A stretch of 41,874 nucleotides of DNA from positions 1 to 41,874 of the forward strand of contig JAFRIG010000060.1 of NCBI GenBank assembly GCA_017432895.1, given 5' to 3'. Below are positions 40,358 through 41,874 of this stretch, piece by piece (the first letter of the stretch is position 1; every line of letters begins with the position of its first letter). Under the pieces are notes generated by a model that saw nothing but the letters and a program-made list of their open reading frames with translations, was not told the origin of the DNA and did no database searches. Both the position numbers and the translations under genes were made by a program. Source of the stretch: Erysipelotrichaceae bacterium (GTDB lineage Bacteria > Bacillota_I > Bacilli_A > Erysipelotrichales > Erysipelotrichaceae).

Positions 40358-40864
40358 TTAAGTTTTTAGGAAATTGTTTTCTTCACTAAGCTTTTCTTTG
40401 ATAATGGCCTTGCTTAGGTCTTCTTTTTCAGCGATCGTAATTGCAGGAGTATAGTTCTTCTCTTCCATCAGCATCGCTATCGCTTTTTCAGGAGCTAAAG
40501 TGTGATAAATGCCATAGTGCTTTCTCATGTCGCTTCCTGAAACTGCTTTGTAGATCTGATCGCTGCTTATGCCATAAATATATGCCCAATAGCGATAAAG
40601 ATAACCGGTCCAGTATAATTCTTCTTTATCGTATTTTTCGCTTCCGTAGATCCTGTTGTGATATTCTTCTTTGATTTCGGCTAAAGCCTGCAGTTCGGAT
40701 TGTGCTGTATTCAGAAAAGCGAGCCTGTCCATCCTTTTGGCAAGCGAAGAATTCATAAAGCGCCTGATGAAGACGGCTGAACTTCCTTCTTCGTTCAGCG
40801 AGAGCTCAAACATCCGTCCTTGCATCCGGCACATGATCAGGCCGTCATGATCCATCTTATTCAT
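40358..40864 (-). CDS. Partner protein (probable antitoxin) of the HTH-DUF3990 gene
   Basis: This 168-aa protein has no secretion signal. The N-terminal part (FELSLNEEGSSAVFIRRFMNSSLAKRMD) is followed by a helical C-terminal domain (YWTGYLYRYWAYIYGISSDQIYKAVSGSDMRKHYGIYHTL) that resembles the small helical antitoxin-like partners found beside DUF3990 genes (DUF3791-type by layout; assigned with caution). The start is set at ATG 40864, which overlaps the toxin gene's stop by 8 nt with GAGGAA just upstream; a longer frame (from 40927) lies inside the upstream gene. Tight coupling fits toxin-antitoxin stoichiometry. Confidence 0.7.
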   Translation of the reverse strand: MNKMDHDGLIMCRMQGRMFELSLNEEGSSAVFIRRFMNSSLAKRMDRLAFLNTAQSELQALAEIKEEYHNRIYGSEKYDKEELYWTGYLYRYWAYIYGISSDQIYKAVSGSDMRKHYGIYHTLAPEKAIAMLMEEKNYTPAITIAEKEDLSKAIIKEKLSEENNFLKT

Positions 40865-41711
40865 ACAGTATTTCCTCGATATACTTTCCGTTTCGGTTTT
40901 TGCTTCTGAAATCGGATATATTGTCATATCTTTCGCTTCTCATTTTGTTTGCTTCCAAAAGGTAAAATTCCTTTTCTTTTTTGCACAGATAGAATTGTTT
41001 CAAAAAACCCAATCTTTCGATAGCTTTTTCGCTTTTTAAAACATATTGTCTTCCAAGATCGTAAGAAGACAACGCATAAGCGCAAGCTTCATCGGTGATC
41101 ATTCCGTCCGTAAATTCGCGGATGATAGCAAACATCCTGTTGTCGGCGATCGGAGCGATCAGAATATCTTTATTCTGAGATTTTTTAACGATTTCTTTGA
41201 GGATCTTGGAATCATGATATCTTTTCAGCAAGCCGCGCTGATATGCAATGGTCAAAACCCAGTTTGTATCAACAGAAAATTCATATTGTTTTAATCCTTT
41301 CAAATCCAGTCCAAAACCATAAACGCAGGAATCCTCATAGCCGGCAATGTAGGCTGCGGATTGTAAAAAGGTTTCACCACAGTAAAAACCCATTCCTAAA
41401 TCGTTGTATTCCTTGGAATGATGAAGGTCGGGATCTTCTTTGAAAGGGGATCGGGCACCATGAAAAAGAAGTTTTAATCCCTGTTTCCGGCACAGATCTG
41501 AAAAGGGTTCCTCATGAGCGTTATTGATCCTCAATCCCTTTTCAAAAGCATATTCATAAATGGCCTCCATGCTTCGGCGATCGGGTTCATGTATACCTTT
41601 GATCCAGTTGCTTACAGAGGCGGGTTTAAGTCCATTTTCTTTACAAAGCGTTAGTTCGGAAATATCAAGTGTTTTTAAAATGACATCCAGATCGAAAACA
41701 AAATCATTCAT
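40857..41711 (-). CDS. HTH - DUF3990 (ADP-ribosyltransferase-fold) protein, probable toxin
   Basis: This 284-aa protein. Residues 1-65 form a Cro/XRE-like HTH (LDISELTLCKENGLKPASVS with SNWIKGIHEPDRRSM). Residues about 80-235 are DUF3990, related to the ADP-ribosyltransferase fold, with a visible H-Y-E triad: His84 in LLFHGARSPF, Tyr110 in LGMGFYCGE, and Glu199 in IIREFTDGMI; ILIAPIADNRMF is also typical. The C-terminal helix-rich tail (to 284) may contact the partner. The HTH would let the pair bind its own promoter. The transcript seems leaderless: GATAAT ends 8 nt before the ATG and no SD is present. The gene is followed by the 168-aa partner. The function is inferred from the family: NAD-dependent modification of a cellular target, countered by the partner. 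Confidence 0.8.
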   Translation of the reverse strand: MNDFVFDLDVILKTLDISELTLCKENGLKPASVSNWIKGIHEPDRRSMEAIYEYAFEKGLRINNAHEEPFSDLCRKQGLKLLFHGARSPFKEDPDLHHSKEYNDLGMGFYCGETFLQSAAYIAGYEDSCVYGFGLDLKGLKQYEFSVDTNWVLTIAYQRGLLKRYHDSKILKEIVKKSQNKDILIAPIADNRMFAIIREFTDGMITDEACAYALSSYDLGRQYVLKSEKAIERLGFLKQFYLCKKEKEFYLLEANKMRSERYDNISDFRSKNRNGKYIEEILYE

Positions 41712-41719
41712 AACTAAAT

Positions 41720-41748
41720 ATTATCATTTAATAAAACGCTATGTTCAA
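41720..41748 (-). promoter_or_regulatory. Promoter of the HTH-DUF3990 operon
   Basis: On the minus strand TTGAAC (41748-41743), a 17-bp spacer, and GATAAT (41725-41720) lie 8 nt upstream of the ATG with no SD between. This is the best-supported leaderless-type promoter in the window. Confidence 0.65.
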
Positions 41749-41795
41749 GAAACCAGTTGATGAACATTTTATGAAAACTCTTATCATTTCTTGAA
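41744..41795. promoter_or_regulatory. Inverted repeat (possible operator) upstream of the HTH-DUF3990 gene
   Basis: TTCAAGAAA (41744-41752) and its exact complement TTTCTTGAA (41787-41795) are 34 bp apart, centre to centre 43 bp. The proximal half overlaps the -35 box, so binding of the HTH protein there would repress its own operon. Confidence 0.4.
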
Positions 41796-41874
41796 ATATG
41801 GATATCTATTTCAATTTGCTATATCGACAACACTAGATTCATATCCGGCTAATCGCTCAGAATATAAAGTTCAA

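Noticed and set aside
1..41874. tRNA, rRNA, CRISPR array, insertion sequence or prophage
   Set aside because: No cloverleaf, rRNA segment, regularly spaced repeat array, transposase or phage structural gene was seen by reading both strands.

Overview
The window (about 42 kb, mid-range GC, no rRNA, tRNA or CRISPR seen) looks like chromosome from a low-to-mid GC Gram-positive gut bacterium, most likely an Erysipelotrichaceae-type member of the Bacillota. This is an inference from the mix of genes: an LtaS-like lipoteichoic acid synthase, lipobox lipoproteins, a candidate CcpA cre site, a PrpR_N-type regulator without sigma-54 features, an N5-(carboxyethyl)ornithine synthase-like enzyme, and many short operons with ATGA overlaps and strong intrinsic terminators.

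Layout. 1-1.8 kb: a small unknown gene and a broken TIR-TM-DUF5050 gene, both on the minus strand. 1.9-4.1 kb: an acyltransferase-3/SGNH membrane protein with a duplicated SGNH domain. 4.2-6.9 kb: M29 aminopeptidase, purine nucleoside phosphorylase and TatD nuclease. 6.9-8.3 kb: SagB-like oxidoreductase and a peroxiredoxin-like protein. 8.5-10.6 kb: a Big_2 lipoprotein behind a phased repeat, then a PHP phosphoesterase. 10.7-24.8 kb: the most distinctive region. A divergent PrpR_N/Fis-type regulator faces a long operon containing a DUF1537 acid-sugar kinase, iron alcohol dehydrogenase, DapA-family aldolase, PdxA2 dehydrogenase, SLC13/ArsB-like permease, three paralogous two-domain alpha/beta hydrolases and a BNR protein. 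It is read here as an intracellular pathway that imports an esterified sugar acid, cleaves the ester, phosphorylates the acid and converts it to triose phosphate; the substrate is unknown. 24.9-26.3 kb: a carboxyethyl-ornithine synthase-like gene coupled to a GNAT gene. 26.4-28.6 kb: LtaS-like protein. 28.6-33.0 kb: an AraC regulator divergent from rhaA-rhaD-rhaB. 33.1-34.9 kb: a glycogen synthase carrying a C-terminal SCP2-like domain. 35.0-37.7 kb: membrane protein plus tyrosine phosphatase, DUF4186 plus flavodoxin plus lipoprotein. 37.7-38.5 kb: a HicAB module with an amber stop in hicA, flanked by copies of a terminator-like repeat. 38.6-40.3 kb: a second M29-type aminopeptidase and two small membrane proteins. 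40.4-41.7 kb: a two-gene unit with an HTH-DUF3990 (ADP-ribosyltransferase-fold) protein and a small partner, a likely toxin-antitoxin system.

A window-wide theme is start-codon architecture. At least seven genes have a TATAAT-like box ending 6-8 nt before the start codon and no Shine-Dalgarno sequence, so leaderless transcripts are predicted, while operon-internal genes carry ordinary AGGAG sites.
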